Part shown: positions 19,278 through 29,781 of the stretch, in pieces
Layout of the letters: the number at the start of each line of letters is the position of its first letter
Numbering within the stretch: position 1 is the first letter of the stretch
Assembly: GCF_002835935.1 (NCBI RefSeq)
Contig: NZ_PJCF01000003.1
Coordinates: 124,001-188,000 of the forward strand
Length of the DNA stretch: 64,000 bases
Direction: 5' to 3'
Source of the DNA: Paraglaciecola sp. MB-3u-78
GTDB taxonomy: Bacteria; Pseudomonadota; Gammaproteobacteria; Enterobacterales; Alteromonadaceae
Position numbers and translations under genes: made by a program
Notes under the pieces: model-generated
Told to the model about the DNA's origin: nothing
The model's input: only the letters and a program-made list of their open reading frames with translations
The model's database searches: none

Positions 19278-20297
19278 TTACTGGGCTAATTGTGTTGCAA
19301 CAATTTGATCTAGAAGGCCAATCATTAATTTTGTGCCTGTACCTGAAGCAATACCATCAAACACATTTTCAACATTCTTGCCGTGCTGGCCGCCCGCTAA
19401 ATCACTAATCGAACGAATAATCACCCAGTCTACGTCATTAACAAAACACACTTGCCCAACTGCAGCGGATTCCATTTCAGTGACTTGAGCGTTGTACACT
19501 CGTTGTAACCAATTGCGATACTCGGCGTTATCAAGAAACACTGAACCTGTGACACCATTTCCACCTACTTTGATTTGAATAGGTTTCCCAGAAGGCATAT
19601 TAATTGGACTCACCGCATTAACGGCTTTTTTAGCCAGCTGGATGAGTTCAGGAGTGGCACTAAAGTAAGGCATTTGTTTAGGCTTATCCCAGCCTTGCTT
19701 AACTACTGCCATTTCTTCAGGATGAATAAAACCATAGTTCTCATATGCAGGAGAATGGGGGTCTTGTTCGCGTCTTTCTTTGTATCTTTGGAGTGCATTT
19801 TCATAATAATCAGGCAATACAAAACTACCTGCTTTTTTGGGGTCAGGATTGACATAGACGGATTCATCATGAAAATACCAACGCTCTGGCACAGATATAT
19901 CACCGGGCTGAAAATCAGGATTAACTGCACCAGCTATACCCATCATTACCACTCGGTCTATAGGGAAATAGTCCAATGCCATCTGCATAGTCATAGCCGC
20001 ATTAGGTACACTTATACCTGTAGTAAATATCACCACAGGCTCTCCTTTATAAGAACCCAGTTGGTATTTGACCCCCTTGATAGTCTTTGTTTCATTGATT
20101 TGAGCATCCGCCAGTTGACCGAATGCTTCATCAATAGCTTTAATTTCTGGGGCGTAGGCGGCAACAATCGCAGTCCATTTATTTTTATCTGAAAATTCCT
20201 TTGGCCCATAAGTGCTAATGTCTTTTGCATAACTATTATGGGTAATTAGTAAGATGCTAGAAATTAAAATAAAATGGATGCTGAGTTTTTTAAACAT
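19278..20297 (-). CDS. Exported nucleosidase of the MTA/SAH nucleosidase superfamily
   Basis: A 339-residue protein of the purine/uridine phosphorylase fold. The core from about residue 45 contains VVMMGIAGAV, a purine-site motif VTEMESAAVG and the acidic catalytic motif ISDLAG. These are the hallmarks of 5'-methylthioadenosine/S-adenosylhomocysteine-type N-ribosidases. I start at the ATG at 20297, which gives an N-terminal signal peptide (IHFILISSILLITHNSYA). The frame extends 50 codons upstream without similarity. Export is unusual for this superfamily and suggests scavenging of extracellular nucleosides. The exact substrate is unknown. Confidence 0.8.
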   Translation of the reverse strand: MFKKLSIHFILISSILLITHNSYAKDISTYGPKEFSDKNKWTAIVAAYAPEIKAIDEAFGQLADAQINETKTIKGVKYQLGSYKGEPVVIFTTGISVPNAAMTMQMALDYFPIDRVVMMGIAGAVNPDFQPGDISVPERWYFHDESVYVNPDPKKAGSFVLPDYYENALQRYKERREQDPHSPAYENYGFIHPEEMAVVKQGWDKPKQMPYFSATPELIQLAKKAVNAVSPINMPSGKPIQIKVGGNGVTGSVFLDNAEYRNWLQRVYNAQVTEMESAAVGQVCFVNDVDWVIIRSISDLAGGQHGKNVENVFDGIASGTGTKLMIGLLDQIVATQLAQ

Positions 20298-20325
20298 AGT
20301 GACGTTCTCGTGAATGAAGTGTTCA

Positions 20326-20344
20326 TTGCCCTTTAGAAGGGCAA
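20326..20344. repeat. Short perfect inverted repeat upstream of the nucleosidase gene
   Basis: TTGCCCTT, a three-base loop TAG, then AAGGGCAA. It lies 29 bases before the nucleosidase ATG and 135 bases after the folE stop, both on the minus strand. No uridine tract follows, so it is more likely a 5' leader hairpin or protein site than a terminator. Confidence 0.4.
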
Positions 20345-20478
20345 GTAGGAGTATAAACTTGGGCAAGTCGTCATTATTTAACGCTAACTGCACCAACTTA
20401 GAGAGCTTTTTTATCTCAGGCAGCGAAGTATAGGAAATCCATGCCAATAAGGTAAATAGCCCTTAGTCTGGCAAAGGT

Positions 20479-21033
20479 TTATTTACCGATTAAGCGAAGA
20501 AATTCATTACGGGTGGCATCAGATGTGCGCATCGAGCCCAACATGACTGAAGTTATCATAGAAGAGTTTTGTTTTTGCACTCCGCGCATCATCATACACA
20601 TGTGTTTACCTTCCATAATCACACCGACACCTGTCGCTCCAGTCACTTTCTGCACGGCATCGGCAATTTGTTTGGTTAATCCTTCTTGGATTTGTAAACG
20701 CCTAGCGTACATATCTACAATGCGGGCAAACTTTGATAATCCCAACACTTTGCCATTGGGCAGATAGGCAATATGGCAACGACCGATAAAAGGTAAAATA
20801 TGATGTTCACACAATGAGTAGAATTCGATGTCTTGTATAATGACCATTTCATCTGTGTCTGCTTCGAAAATAGCCCCATTTACCACGCCATCTAAATCTT
20901 TTTGATAACCATCAGTTAAAAACTGCATTGCTTTGGCTGCGCGTTTGGGCGTATCTACCAAGCCACCACGACTCACGTCTTCCCCTAATATTGAAAGTAT
21001 ATCTGTGTAATGGCCGGCTAATTTATCTGACAT
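20479..21033 (-). CDS. folE: FolE, GTP cyclohydrolase I
   Basis: FolE converts GTP to 7,8-dihydroneopterin triphosphate, the first step to folate. The 184-residue protein belongs to the shorter type I enzymes (E. coli has 222; the N-terminal extension is reduced). Zinc ligands are visible as Cys and His in [12 protein letters not shown] and Cys in [11 protein letters not shown]. The GTP-binding motifs [20 protein letters not shown] and [10 protein letters not shown] are intact. It sits alone, with gaps of more than 130 bases on both sides. Confidence 0.96.
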   Translation of the reverse strand: MSDKLAGHYTDILSILGEDVSRGGLVDTPKRAAKAMQFLTDGYQKDLDGVVNGAIFEADTDEMVIIQDIEFYSLCEHHILPFIGRCHIAYLPNGKVLGLSKFARIVDMYARRLQIQEGLTKQIADAVQKVTGATGVGVIMEGKHMCMMMRGVQKQNSSMITSVMLGSMRTSDATRNEFLRLIGK

Positions 21034-21172
21034 GTAATTTGGCTCTTCGATGAGTGGTATGAATTGAGTATGTGTATGTGTTACGGGTATGACCCATAAT
21101 TAGATTGCCCGATGATAACATTTTCTGAGGCTAGGATTAAATACCACCGTCATATTTATGTCTGTTTGACGG

Positions 21173-21364
21173 CTAAATAATTTTTGTCTTTTTGTCTTTT
21201 TGTTCCATCGATTTTCGAATTTCTAACATATAGTGATCAAGGGCAAATTTGGCTTCTTCGTAGGCTTGAGCATATTTTTCAGATGCTGGGTGCTGTTTAT
21301 ATTGTTCAAATGCGACGTCAGTCTGAGCGGCTAAATACTTGAGGCGTTTGTGGTTGACATCCAT
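21173..21364 (-). CDS. Small hypothetical protein, 63 residues
   Basis: I do not recognise this family. The product is 63 residues, predicted largely helical, soluble and rich in Lys, Glu, Tyr and Ala, with no membrane segment or signal peptide. The gene is credible because an excellent ribosome binding site (TTTAGGAG) stands seven bases before the ATG at 21364, and because it sits 47 bases downstream of hemJ on the same strand. It may be co-transcribed with hemJ. Confidence 0.72.
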   Translation of the reverse strand: MDVNHKRLKYLAAQTDVAFEQYKQHPASEKYAQAYEEAKFALDHYMLEIRKSMEQKDKKTKII

Positions 21365-21411
21365 GTCGATTCTCCTAAATTTTATACATAGTATAGGTCT
21401 TGATTAGAAAT

Positions 21412-21840
21412 TTAGAGATACTTTACAATCGCTAGAACGATAATAATGAAAACTACCAAAACGGGGGCTTCATTTAAAAAACGGTAGAAACGTGAAGAAT
21501 GAGCATTTTCATCTTTGGCAAATTTTCGTACTAAAACAAACAAGTAACCATGGTAAGCATATAAAGCAGTTACTAATGTCAGTTTAATATGCAGCCATTT
21601 GGCCGCCACAAACCAATCTTTGCCATACAAACTTATTAACCAGACGCCAAATACTAAGGTCAATACGGCAAAAGGCGTGACAAAGTACCACAGCCGCTTT
21701 TCCATTATCTTGAACTGATCTTTAACTGCTTGAATATCTGACTGTGCATGGTAAACCATTAATCTTGGCAAATAAAACAAACCTGACATCCAAGCAACCA
21801 TAAAAAATACGTGTAGTGCTTTTATCCAAAGTAAAGTCAT
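21412..21840 (-). CDS. hemJ: HemJ-type protoporphyrinogen oxidase
   Basis: HemJ is the membrane enzyme that oxidises protoporphyrinogen IX to protoporphyrin IX in bacteria lacking HemG or HemY. The 142-residue protein has four hydrophobic segments (about 5-22, 52-72, 82-101 and 121-141). The family signature begins WIKALHVFFMVAWMSGLFYLP in substance, including the conserved His10. KLTLV around residue 86 supplies the conserved Lys. It lies eight bases after the CLC channel gene. Older annotations call the family UPF0093. Confidence 0.88.
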   Translation of the reverse strand: MTLLWIKALHVFFMVAWMSGLFYLPRLMVYHAQSDIQAVKDQFKIMEKRLWYFVTPFAVLTLVFGVWLISLYGKDWFVAAKWLHIKLTLVTALYAYHGYLFVLVRKFAKDENAHSSRFYRFLNEAPVLVVFIIIVLAIVKYL

Positions 21841-21848
21841 TGTGTTTC

Positions 21849-23525
21849 CTAGTAACTAGCTTTATGCAGGTGATGTCTAAGTGTTTTCCAGGTAATAATA
21901 CCGACTATTTCTTCTGTAGTAGAAAATATATATACCGCACCATTTCTGTTAATTTCAAGTAAGCTATACACTTCAGCTAGCGTAGCCTGAAAGTTGACTC
22001 CTTGCATCGGAATAAAGTTTAAACGTACAGCTTCACCGTCTTTTTCATTGTCATATTTCACTAATGAATATTTAGCGCCCCCATCTGTATCAACTGAATA
22101 TTGGACTATGGTGCTATGAGGTGCTTGATATAAGGTACTGACTAACTGCTCGTTGTCATCACTAAGCAGTTTGAACTCTTTGTCCATAACTGCTAATACG
22201 CCCGTCTTTTGTAGTGATTCCATAACTGAGGAAATAGTATAAGGTAACTTTTGATAGTCTAATTGCTGTGTAAAAATAGAGCTATTACCCAAAAACTGTG
22301 TCGAAGTGACATACGCAGGCACGATCACTAGAATAGTCGGCAAGACCATCTCTGGGCTGTAGGATAATTCCATAACTGCTGATAATGCCGCTAATGGCGC
22401 ATGGATCACTGCGGTCATTAGTCCTGCCATTCCCAACAGCGAAAAACTGCCATTTAAGTCACTGACATCATCTAAGAAAAAACCCAGTGGAAAAGCAAGC
22501 ACAACACCACTGAGCATCCCTATAACAAACACTGGGCCTATTATGCCTCCAGGGATCCCTAAACCAATCGCAACAATAGTTAATAAAAATTTTGCCGCTA
22601 CCACGCCTATAAGCAATTGAATATTTTCATTTTGTGCAATTAACAGGTGTGCGGAGTGAAAATGAGCACCTAATGCATCTGGCAAAATATATCCCACTGC
22701 GCCGGTAATTAGTCCTGCAATTAATAATCGACGTGCCATATTGATACGGCTAAATCCGCGGAAAACTAGCATCAATGTCTGATTAAACAAAGTGGCTAGA
22801 CAACCGAGTAAGATGCCAAAAATGATCAAATAGATGTAAATCCAGCGACTAAACTCGTGGAATTGAATAAAAGATAGCTCTTGCGCCTCCCCAAACACAA
22901 TTCGAGTTAATACTGTGCCGCAAGCCGCTGCAAGCATAACGGGAATAAAAATATGGATTTTGTATTCTCGCAATACCACTTCCATAACAAAAATTACAGC
23001 TGCAAAAGGTGTGTTGAATGAAGCAGAAATACCGGCTGCAATACCGCACCCAGACAAAATACGAATACTATTGTGGGGAAAATTCAACCATTGGCCAAAA
23101 AAACTGCTGCCGAATGCACCTAAATGAACCGATGGCCCTTCTCGGCCTACTGAAAAACCACACACTAAAGCTAAAGTACCACCGAAAAATTGATTAATAG
23201 CTGTTCTAAATGGAATGTGTCCATAGTAGTGTTTAATTCTATGGATAACAAAAGGGATCCCCATTCGATAGTGTTTAAATCCTGTCAGATAGGCAATGAG
23301 CACTATAGCTATCGCACCTAGACAAGGCAGAAGAAAACGCATAGATGGCTCTAAAGCACCGAATTCATTTAACTCGGGTAAGAATAATCTTTGCAGCCAT
23401 TCAACGCTTAAACGAAATAAAATAATTAAGGAAGCAGCACAAATACCACCCACTATGCCGATAATACACAGCTGAATAGATGTGCGTGGTGTGGCAAGTT
23501 CTTGTCTAAAAGGGTTAAGGTTCAC
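21849..23525 (-). CDS. CLC-family chloride channel/transporter with C-terminal CBS region
   Basis: A 558-residue CLC protein with about 11 hydrophobic segments over residues 20-425 and a soluble tail with a CBS pair. The gating-glutamate motif GREGPSVHLG is intact (Glu129), which in this family usually goes with Cl-/H+ exchange. The first selectivity motif, normally GSGIP, reads MGIP (residues 88-91), so the usual chloride-coordinating serine is not visible. The third motif GLGIPGGIIGP is present. It may help with acid resistance or ion balance. hemJ follows directly. Confidence 0.88.
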   Translation of the reverse strand: MNLNPFRQELATPRTSIQLCIIGIVGGICAASLIILFRLSVEWLQRLFLPELNEFGALEPSMRFLLPCLGAIAIVLIAYLTGFKHYRMGIPFVIHRIKHYYGHIPFRTAINQFFGGTLALVCGFSVGREGPSVHLGAFGSSFFGQWLNFPHNSIRILSGCGIAAGISASFNTPFAAVIFVMEVVLREYKIHIFIPVMLAAACGTVLTRIVFGEAQELSFIQFHEFSRWIYIYLIIFGILLGCLATLFNQTLMLVFRGFSRINMARRLLIAGLITGAVGYILPDALGAHFHSAHLLIAQNENIQLLIGVVAAKFLLTIVAIGLGIPGGIIGPVFVIGMLSGVVLAFPLGFFLDDVSDLNGSFSLLGMAGLMTAVIHAPLAALSAVMELSYSPEMVLPTILVIVPAYVTSTQFLGNSSIFTQQLDYQKLPYTISSVMESLQKTGVLAVMDKEFKLLSDDNEQLVSTLYQAPHSTIVQYSVDTDGGAKYSLVKYDNEKDGEAVRLNFIPMQGVNFQATLAEVYSLLEINRNGAVYIFSTTEEIVGIITWKTLRHHLHKASY

Positions 23526-23657
23526 AATTATAAATGGACTGATAACTGAGATGATAATCAGTTTATCACAAGCCTTTGTATTTTAAAGAGTTAATCTTTT
23601 TAGCACAGCCAAAAAGCTAAATGTTTGATAAATCAATCGACTATTTTAATGGACTAA

Positions 23658-24413
23658 ATGATAATATATTCACGTAGAAAAACTTTGCAGCTTTTAAAAG
23701 GGCATAAAGTGATTATTTCTGAACTTAAGAAAAAAATCGGCGCATTTCAGTTTTATTTGATCCTAATCGTGATGATTGCTGCCACTGTGTATCTGGGTTT
23801 TTTCTGGGGCAACGCCCATTACACACAACAACAAATGACGATAGCCACCCATGAAACAAGTATTCAAAATCTTAAGCTAGAAAATGAGAAACTGACCAAA
23901 AACCTCAATATTTTGGGGGTTGAACTTGAAGTAGCAAAACTGACTCAGCAGCAACATTTTGTTGAAATTGGAAAAAGTATTGATGTCGAAAAAGACTTAC
24001 GCACTCAACTCGCTTTTTATCAACAAGTGATGGCACCAGAACTGAATGAACAAGGATTTTTGATTGAGGGGTTTAATCTAGAGCCCGCGTTGAGTGATCA
24101 TTCTTTTCGATTTGAATTAGTATTGATGCAACAAAACAAAACCAAAAATACTCTTAAGGGAAATTTAAACGTTACTTTGATAGGCAGTGAAAATGGTGAA
24201 GCTAAGCAATACACCTTGGATTCTATGTTGTCCGATCAAGAGCAAAAAAGTTTGACCTTTAGTTTTAAATATTTTCAGGTGATTGCGGGAGAAATCAGGT
24301 TACCAGAAGGTTTTCAACCAGAGCAAGTATCTGTGCATGCTGATATATTTCAGTTTAAACGCAAGAAAGGGCAGTTAACCACAGTCTTTGATTGGGTCAT
24401 TAACCCCAACTAG
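23658..24413 (+). CDS. DUF6776-like membrane protein with coiled coil
   Basis: A 251-residue bitopic protein. A short basic cytoplasmic start leads into one transmembrane helix (about residues 32-52). A coiled coil follows (about 60-110, rich in E, K, L and Q), and then a beta-rich domain to the end (about 125-250). The architecture and sequence fit the family annotated DUF6776 in marine gammaproteobacteria; I rely on memory for that name. No function is known. It is divergent from the CLC gene and 113 bases upstream of erpA. An ATG at 23661 gives the track's start region; later starts would lose the basic segment but not the helix. Confidence 0.68.
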   Translation: MIIYSRRKTLQLLKGHKVIISELKKKIGAFQFYLILIVMIAATVYLGFFWGNAHYTQQQMTIATHETSIQNLKLENEKLTKNLNILGVELEVAKLTQQQHFVEIGKSIDVEKDLRTQLAFYQQVMAPELNEQGFLIEGFNLEPALSDHSFRFELVLMQQNKTKNTLKGNLNVTLIGSENGEAKQYTLDSMLSDQEQKSLTFSFKYFQVIAGEIRLPEGFQPEQVSVHADIFQFKRKKGQLTTVFDWVINPN

Positions 24414-24526
24414 GCTAAGCAGAACTAAATCTGAATTAATTAGTCTTAGTGAATACTTGACCATATTAGTCAGGTACTAGATAATCCGCGTAATTAGAGT
24501 TACTCCATTTTTTACCGAGGCAAGTT

Positions 24527-24871
24527 ATGACAGTGCAAATTGCGTTACCTATTGAATTTTCTGATGCTGCCGCTAGAAAAGTAAAAACGTTGGTGGAAGA
24601 AGAAGAAAATCCAAATCTAAAATTACGTGTGTATGTGACCGGTGGAGGGTGTTCTGGTTTCCAATATGGTTTTACTTTTGATGAAAAGGTTAATGAAGGG
24701 GACACCACTATAGATAAATACGAAGTGACCTTAGTGGTTGATCCTATGAGCCTTCAATATTTAGTTGGCGGCGAAGTCGATTATACTGAAGGATTAGAAG
24801 GCTCTCGTTTTTTAGTAACCAATCCTAATGCAACGACCACATGTGGTTGCGGTGCTTCATTTACTGTCTAG
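24527..24871 (+). CDS. erpA: ErpA, A-type iron-sulfur cluster carrier
   Basis: ErpA delivers iron-sulfur clusters to apoproteins, including isoprenoid-synthesis enzymes IspG and IspH. The 114-residue protein has the three cluster-binding cysteines of A-type carriers, Cys42 in [11 protein letters not shown] and Cys106 and Cys108 in TTCGCGASF. Length and sequence match E. coli ErpA closely. It stands alone and is followed by a terminator-like hairpin. Confidence 0.96.
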   Translation: MTVQIALPIEFSDAAARKVKTLVEEEENPNLKLRVYVTGGGCSGFQYGFTFDEKVNEGDTTIDKYEVTLVVDPMSLQYLVGGEVDYTEGLEGSRFLVTNPNATTTCGCGASFTV

Positions 24872-24903
24872 TGTCGGTCTTGACGCATTCGTAATATAAA
24901 AAA

Positions 24904-24928
24904 CCAGTTGTCACTCAACTGGCTTTTT
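24904..24928. terminator. Terminator downstream of erpA
   Basis: The stem CCAGTTG (24904-24910), loop TCACT and CAACTGG (24916-24922) is flanked by an A-run on the left and CTTTTTAT on the right. It lies 33 bases after the erpA stop and 19 bases beyond the convergent DUF1338 stop, so it may serve both strands. Confidence 0.82.
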
Positions 24929-24946
24929 ATCAGACGTTATACCAAT

Positions 24947-25765
24947 TTAACTGTTAGTACTTTCAAATATTTTATCAGCAGAGGCTGCAACAAAGCCTTG
25001 GTACAATTTACCTGTTGGCATTTTGTATCGCTGAGCGAATTCATAAAAACAGCTCGGTACCAGCTTCTTACCATTGGCGAACTCTACTTCGATTTTGTCT
25101 GCCATAGTAGATGATTGTGCTAACAGCACTTCTGGGCCTCCTTTGATTTCACCGCCTGAAGAATTTAATATAAACCCTTCATTTTTCAATAGGGTATTTA
25201 TCTGTGCAAGAGATTGAAAATGGCCCATGTGATTTAAACTCACAGTAAAATGATTGGCCCTAAATCCCCAAACTGACATCCAGGCTGCGTATTCAGAATG
25301 TGCCACAAGCACGTCATATTCTTGTGGGCTAATTTGCCAATGTGTTCCTGAATACAAAAAGTTATCCTGCGTCGAAGCATCATCAGAAATGTTATCAGTC
25401 ATTTTTAGAATAATCTGTTGAACATCCAAGGGCATGTCTTCAACTATAAGCTCACTAATAAACACTTTGGGGTGAGTATCATCAGTATGTTCAAAGTGTT
25501 TAGCCCGCAACTTTTTTTCTACAAAGTTATATTGACCTTGTTCCGTGTAACCTAGTGCTAAAAAGTGTGCTGCAAGTTTATCTAAGTTGATTTTTTCAAT
25601 ATTAAAAGTGCGCAGCGCAATATGGTCATTTACTAACTTAGACGTTTTACCTAAATATTCAGACTCGTATCCTTCCAACAAGTCATGTACTTTTTTTGCC
25701 GAAGGCGTAATGGTTAAATAGTCTTGCCATAAATGGCTAAACAAGTTATCTATTTTGTTATGCAT
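24947..25765 (-). CDS. DUF1338 family protein, putative 2-oxoacid dioxygenase/decarboxylase
   Basis: This 272-residue protein belongs to DUF1338. A longer family member, HglS of Pseudomonas putida, is an iron(II) 2-oxoadipate dioxygenase that makes 2-hydroxyglutarate. A facial triad can be proposed here: His48 in NDHIALRTF, His172 in RANHFTVS and Glu242 in CFYEFAQRY. The protein is much shorter than HglS. It follows astD by 24 bases and ends the astC-astA-astD cluster, so an inferred role in amino-acid catabolism is reasonable. The actual substrate is unknown. Confidence 0.82.
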   Translation of the reverse strand: MHNKIDNLFSHLWQDYLTITPSAKKVHDLLEGYESEYLGKTSKLVNDHIALRTFNIEKINLDKLAAHFLALGYTEQGQYNFVEKKLRAKHFEHTDDTHPKVFISELIVEDMPLDVQQIILKMTDNISDDASTQDNFLYSGTHWQISPQEYDVLVAHSEYAAWMSVWGFRANHFTVSLNHMGHFQSLAQINTLLKNEGFILNSSGGEIKGGPEVLLAQSSTMADKIEVEFANGKKLVPSCFYEFAQRYKMPTGKLYQGFVAASADKIFESTNS

Positions 25766-25789
25766 AGCGCTAAAACTCTTGTTCTAAAA

Positions 25790-27262
25790 TTAAATAGTTA
25801 ACCCTGGGCTCAAAGTGCCTGGCAGGGTTGTTTTTTCTAGCTCTACTGAAGAAACCGGGTATGCACAGTAATCAGCAGCATAGTAAGCACTTGCTCTGTG
25901 ATTGCCACTATCGCCGATCCCACCAAAAGGAGCTGCACCACTGGCGCCGGTAATAGGTCTATTCCAGTTGACAATTCCAGCACGGATCCGCTGATAGAAA
26001 TGTTGGTAGTCTGCTTGGCTATCTGCCAATAAACCCGCGGATAATCCAAAGCTAGTATTGTTGGCCTCATCTATGGCTTGATCAAAATCACTATAACGGA
26101 TCACTTTTAGTAAAGGACCAAAATGCTCTTCATCTGGCATTTCGTTAAGGATATCAGTCACGTCGATAATACCAGGACTAACAAAACCAGATTCTGTGTC
26201 TAGATGTTTAAGCTCGACTAAGGTCTTCGCACCAAGCTCAACCAATTGTTGTTGAGCTTTGACCATTAAAGACGCTGCATGTTGTGAAACCATGGCACCC
26301 ATAAATGGTTGTGTCTCGGCATCATACATTCCCACTTGAATCTTGTTGGTTGCTTCAATCAATTTTTTCATAATGACATCGCCAGCCTCACCTTGTTGAA
26401 TAAACAAACGGCGTGCGCAGGTACAACGTTGACCAGAAGTCACAAATGCAGATTGAATAATATCGTGCACCACAGCACTGGTATCAGCCGCATCTTTGAC
26501 TATTAGTGGGTTATTTCCACCCATTTCCAAGGCTAAGATTTTTCCGGGATGCCCCGCAAACTGTTCGTGTAACAATCTACCGGTACGGGAACTACCAGTA
26601 AAAAAAAGGCCATCTAATCCACTATGAGATGCAAGTGCTTTGCCTGTTTCTACTTCCCCTTGAACCATGTTCAATACACCAGCAGGTAAACCGGCTTGCT
26701 GCCAAAGTTCTAAGGTTTTTTCTGCAACAACAGGAGTAAGGTCACTTGGCTTAAATACAATAGTATTACCAGCTAGTAATGCAGGAACGATATGTCCGTT
26801 TGGTAAATGTCCGGGAAAATTGTATGGGCCAAATACCGCCACCACACCATGAGGTTTGTGACGAATAAATGCTTTACCTAATGGCATGGCATTTTCTACT
26901 GTTCCAGTACGCTCATGGTAGGCTTTTTCAGATAAGGCAATTTTACCTATCATAGCCCCCACTTCAGTTGCCGTTTCCCATAATGGTTTACCGGTTTCTT
27001 GAGCGATAGTTAAAGCAAGTGCTTGCTTATTCTGTCCGAGTAATTCAGCAAACTTTTTGACATAGACTAATCGTTCATCAAAAGTTAGGTTGCTCCAAGC
27101 AACAAAGGCTGAGCGAGCGGCCTTGACTGCCGAGTCAACTTGTTCTTGGGATGCTGATTTAGCCTGCCAAATAATGTTTTTCTTGGCAGGATCAACTGAG
27201 TGTATGTCGTGACCAACGCCTGCTAACCAGTTGCCAGCGATAAAATGTGTATGTGTATTCAT
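25790..27262 (-). CDS. astD: AstD, N-succinylglutamate 5-semialdehyde dehydrogenase
   Basis: AstD oxidises N-succinylglutamate semialdehyde to N-succinylglutamate with NAD, the fourth step of arginine succinyltransferase catabolism. The 490-residue aldehyde dehydrogenase has catalytic Cys280 ([10 protein letters not shown]) and general base Glu246 (LALEMGGNN). Its cofactor motifs are [14 protein letters not shown] and FTGSSRTGR. The AstD-typical N-terminus [10 protein letters not shown] is present. It is two bases from astA and 24 from the DUF1338 gene. Confidence 0.95.
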   Translation of the reverse strand: MNTHTHFIAGNWLAGVGHDIHSVDPAKKNIIWQAKSASQEQVDSAVKAARSAFVAWSNLTFDERLVYVKKFAELLGQNKQALALTIAQETGKPLWETATEVGAMIGKIALSEKAYHERTGTVENAMPLGKAFIRHKPHGVVAVFGPYNFPGHLPNGHIVPALLAGNTIVFKPSDLTPVVAEKTLELWQQAGLPAGVLNMVQGEVETGKALASHSGLDGLFFTGSSRTGRLLHEQFAGHPGKILALEMGGNNPLIVKDAADTSAVVHDIIQSAFVTSGQRCTCARRLFIQQGEAGDVIMKKLIEATNKIQVGMYDAETQPFMGAMVSQHAASLMVKAQQQLVELGAKTLVELKHLDTESGFVSPGIIDVTDILNEMPDEEHFGPLLKVIRYSDFDQAIDEANNTSFGLSAGLLADSQADYQHFYQRIRAGIVNWNRPITGASGAAPFGGIGDSGNHRASAYYAADYCAYPVSSVELEKTTLPGTLSPGLTI

Positions 27263-27264
27263 GA

Positions 27265-28293
27265 TTATGTCCTGAAATGAGTAGGTGCAAAGCGAATTTT
27301 GTCGCCATCACTTACACCGAGTGCATCGGCAGCTTGTTGACCAATAGTGGCATGTTCAGTATCGATAACGAGTGGTGTACACACGCCACGAAAGTCTTGC
27401 ACTTTAGTATTGATTACAAAGAACGTTTGTTGATTATCATTAACTTCTTCAGTCACTCTAATCTGCATTTTTCTGCTAGCTTGCGCACTTCGGATATGTT
27501 TCAAATTTGCTTCAACGGTGGGACCCGCATCGAAAATATCCACGTAACCTCTACAACTAAAACCTTCTTGTTCGAGAAGCTGTAAAGCGGGTTTCGTTTT
27601 TTCATGTACCTGACCAATCACTGCTTGGGCTTGTTTGCTTAGCAGGTTGACATAAATTGGATATTTTGGCATCAGCTCAGCGATGAACTGTTTTTGACCA
27701 ATACCAGTGAGATAGTCAGCCGTAGGGAAGTCCATCGAAAAGAAATGCTCTTCTAACCATTGCCAAAAAGGTGATTGACCGTTTTCGTCATTAATACCGC
27801 GCATTTCTGCGATAATAGTTTCAGCAAAACGGTTTCTGTGTTCCATCATAAAGAGAAAACGAAATTTGGATAACAATCTCCCGTTTAAGCCTTCTCTGGC
27901 AACTTGCCGCAAAAATAATGTGCATATTTCAGAGACACCGGTGTAATCGTTACACAAGGTAAGGATATCGACATTGTTATAGATTTTAAGCTCACGGGAT
28001 GCATGAACCACCTTACTTAGATGGTAATGATAAAATGCATCGTCTAAACCCACACCGGCTACAATGCCGCTAGTACCCACAACTTCTTGGGTCTCTTGGT
28101 CTTGCATCACAAAAAGATAACTTTCATCCGCTGGCTCGGTTACATCTTTTGCAAAGGCTTGAACCGATTTGCCTATTTTACTTCTAAGCAACACTTCGTT
28201 TACGGGTAACGAAGTAAAACCTACCCCAGATTCTTGGGCAATTTCATTCAGTGACGAATAATCGTCAGGATGGATTGGGCGAATAATTTTCAT
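27265..28293 (-). CDS. astA: AstA, arginine N-succinyltransferase
   Basis: AstA transfers succinate from succinyl-CoA to the alpha-amino group of arginine, starting the AST pathway. The 342-residue protein matches the family in length. Its N-terminus [19 protein letters not shown] is typical, as are LYVMQD-like and CTLFL segments. The C-terminal motif [18 protein letters not shown] is the characteristic central signature of AstA. It lies between astC (10-base gap) and astD (2-base gap), so one transcript is likely. Confidence 0.95.
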   Translation of the reverse strand: MKIIRPIHPDDYSSLNEIAQESGVGFTSLPVNEVLLRSKIGKSVQAFAKDVTEPADESYLFVMQDQETQEVVGTSGIVAGVGLDDAFYHYHLSKVVHASRELKIYNNVDILTLCNDYTGVSEICTLFLRQVAREGLNGRLLSKFRFLFMMEHRNRFAETIIAEMRGINDENGQSPFWQWLEEHFFSMDFPTADYLTGIGQKQFIAELMPKYPIYVNLLSKQAQAVIGQVHEKTKPALQLLEQEGFSCRGYVDIFDAGPTVEANLKHIRSAQASRKMQIRVTEEVNDNQQTFFVINTKVQDFRGVCTPLVIDTEHATIGQQAADALGVSDGDKIRFAPTHFRT

Positions 28294-28303
28294 GTGCGCT
28301 TAC

Positions 28304-29533
<1,230 letters not shown>

Positions 29534-29710
29534 TTACTAGTGTCTTATATTGGTTTAAAAAAGAGCACTAGTATGGCAGAAGGTTTGACACTTGTCTTTA
29601 TGCATGTTGAATGCAAAGCGCCATTTTTAAAGGGGTTCATCTAGTTTTGCATGAATAGTGAATAACTATTAAGTCGGTGACAATATAGTTTCACCCTCAG
29701 TATCAAGTAA

Positions 29711-29737
29711 CCCCAATACTGAATGCCAGTATTGGGG
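29711..29737 (-). terminator. Long perfect hairpin downstream of the HDOD gene
   Basis: CCCCAATACTG and CAGTATTGGGG form an 11-base perfect stem around a five-base loop. On the minus strand it lies about 45 bases after the HDOD stop and about 190 bases before astC. The uridine tract is poor (GGGGTTACTT), so it is either a weak terminator or a structural palindrome. Confidence 0.6.
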
Positions 29738-29781
29738 TATTTAACTATTTTAGAGGTACTGCATGAATATGCTTAAAAAAA

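Noticed and set aside
29601-29665. ArgR boxes upstream of astC
   Set aside because: Only partial palindromes, and their spacing does not match paired ARG boxes; mentioned in the gene entry but not annotated.
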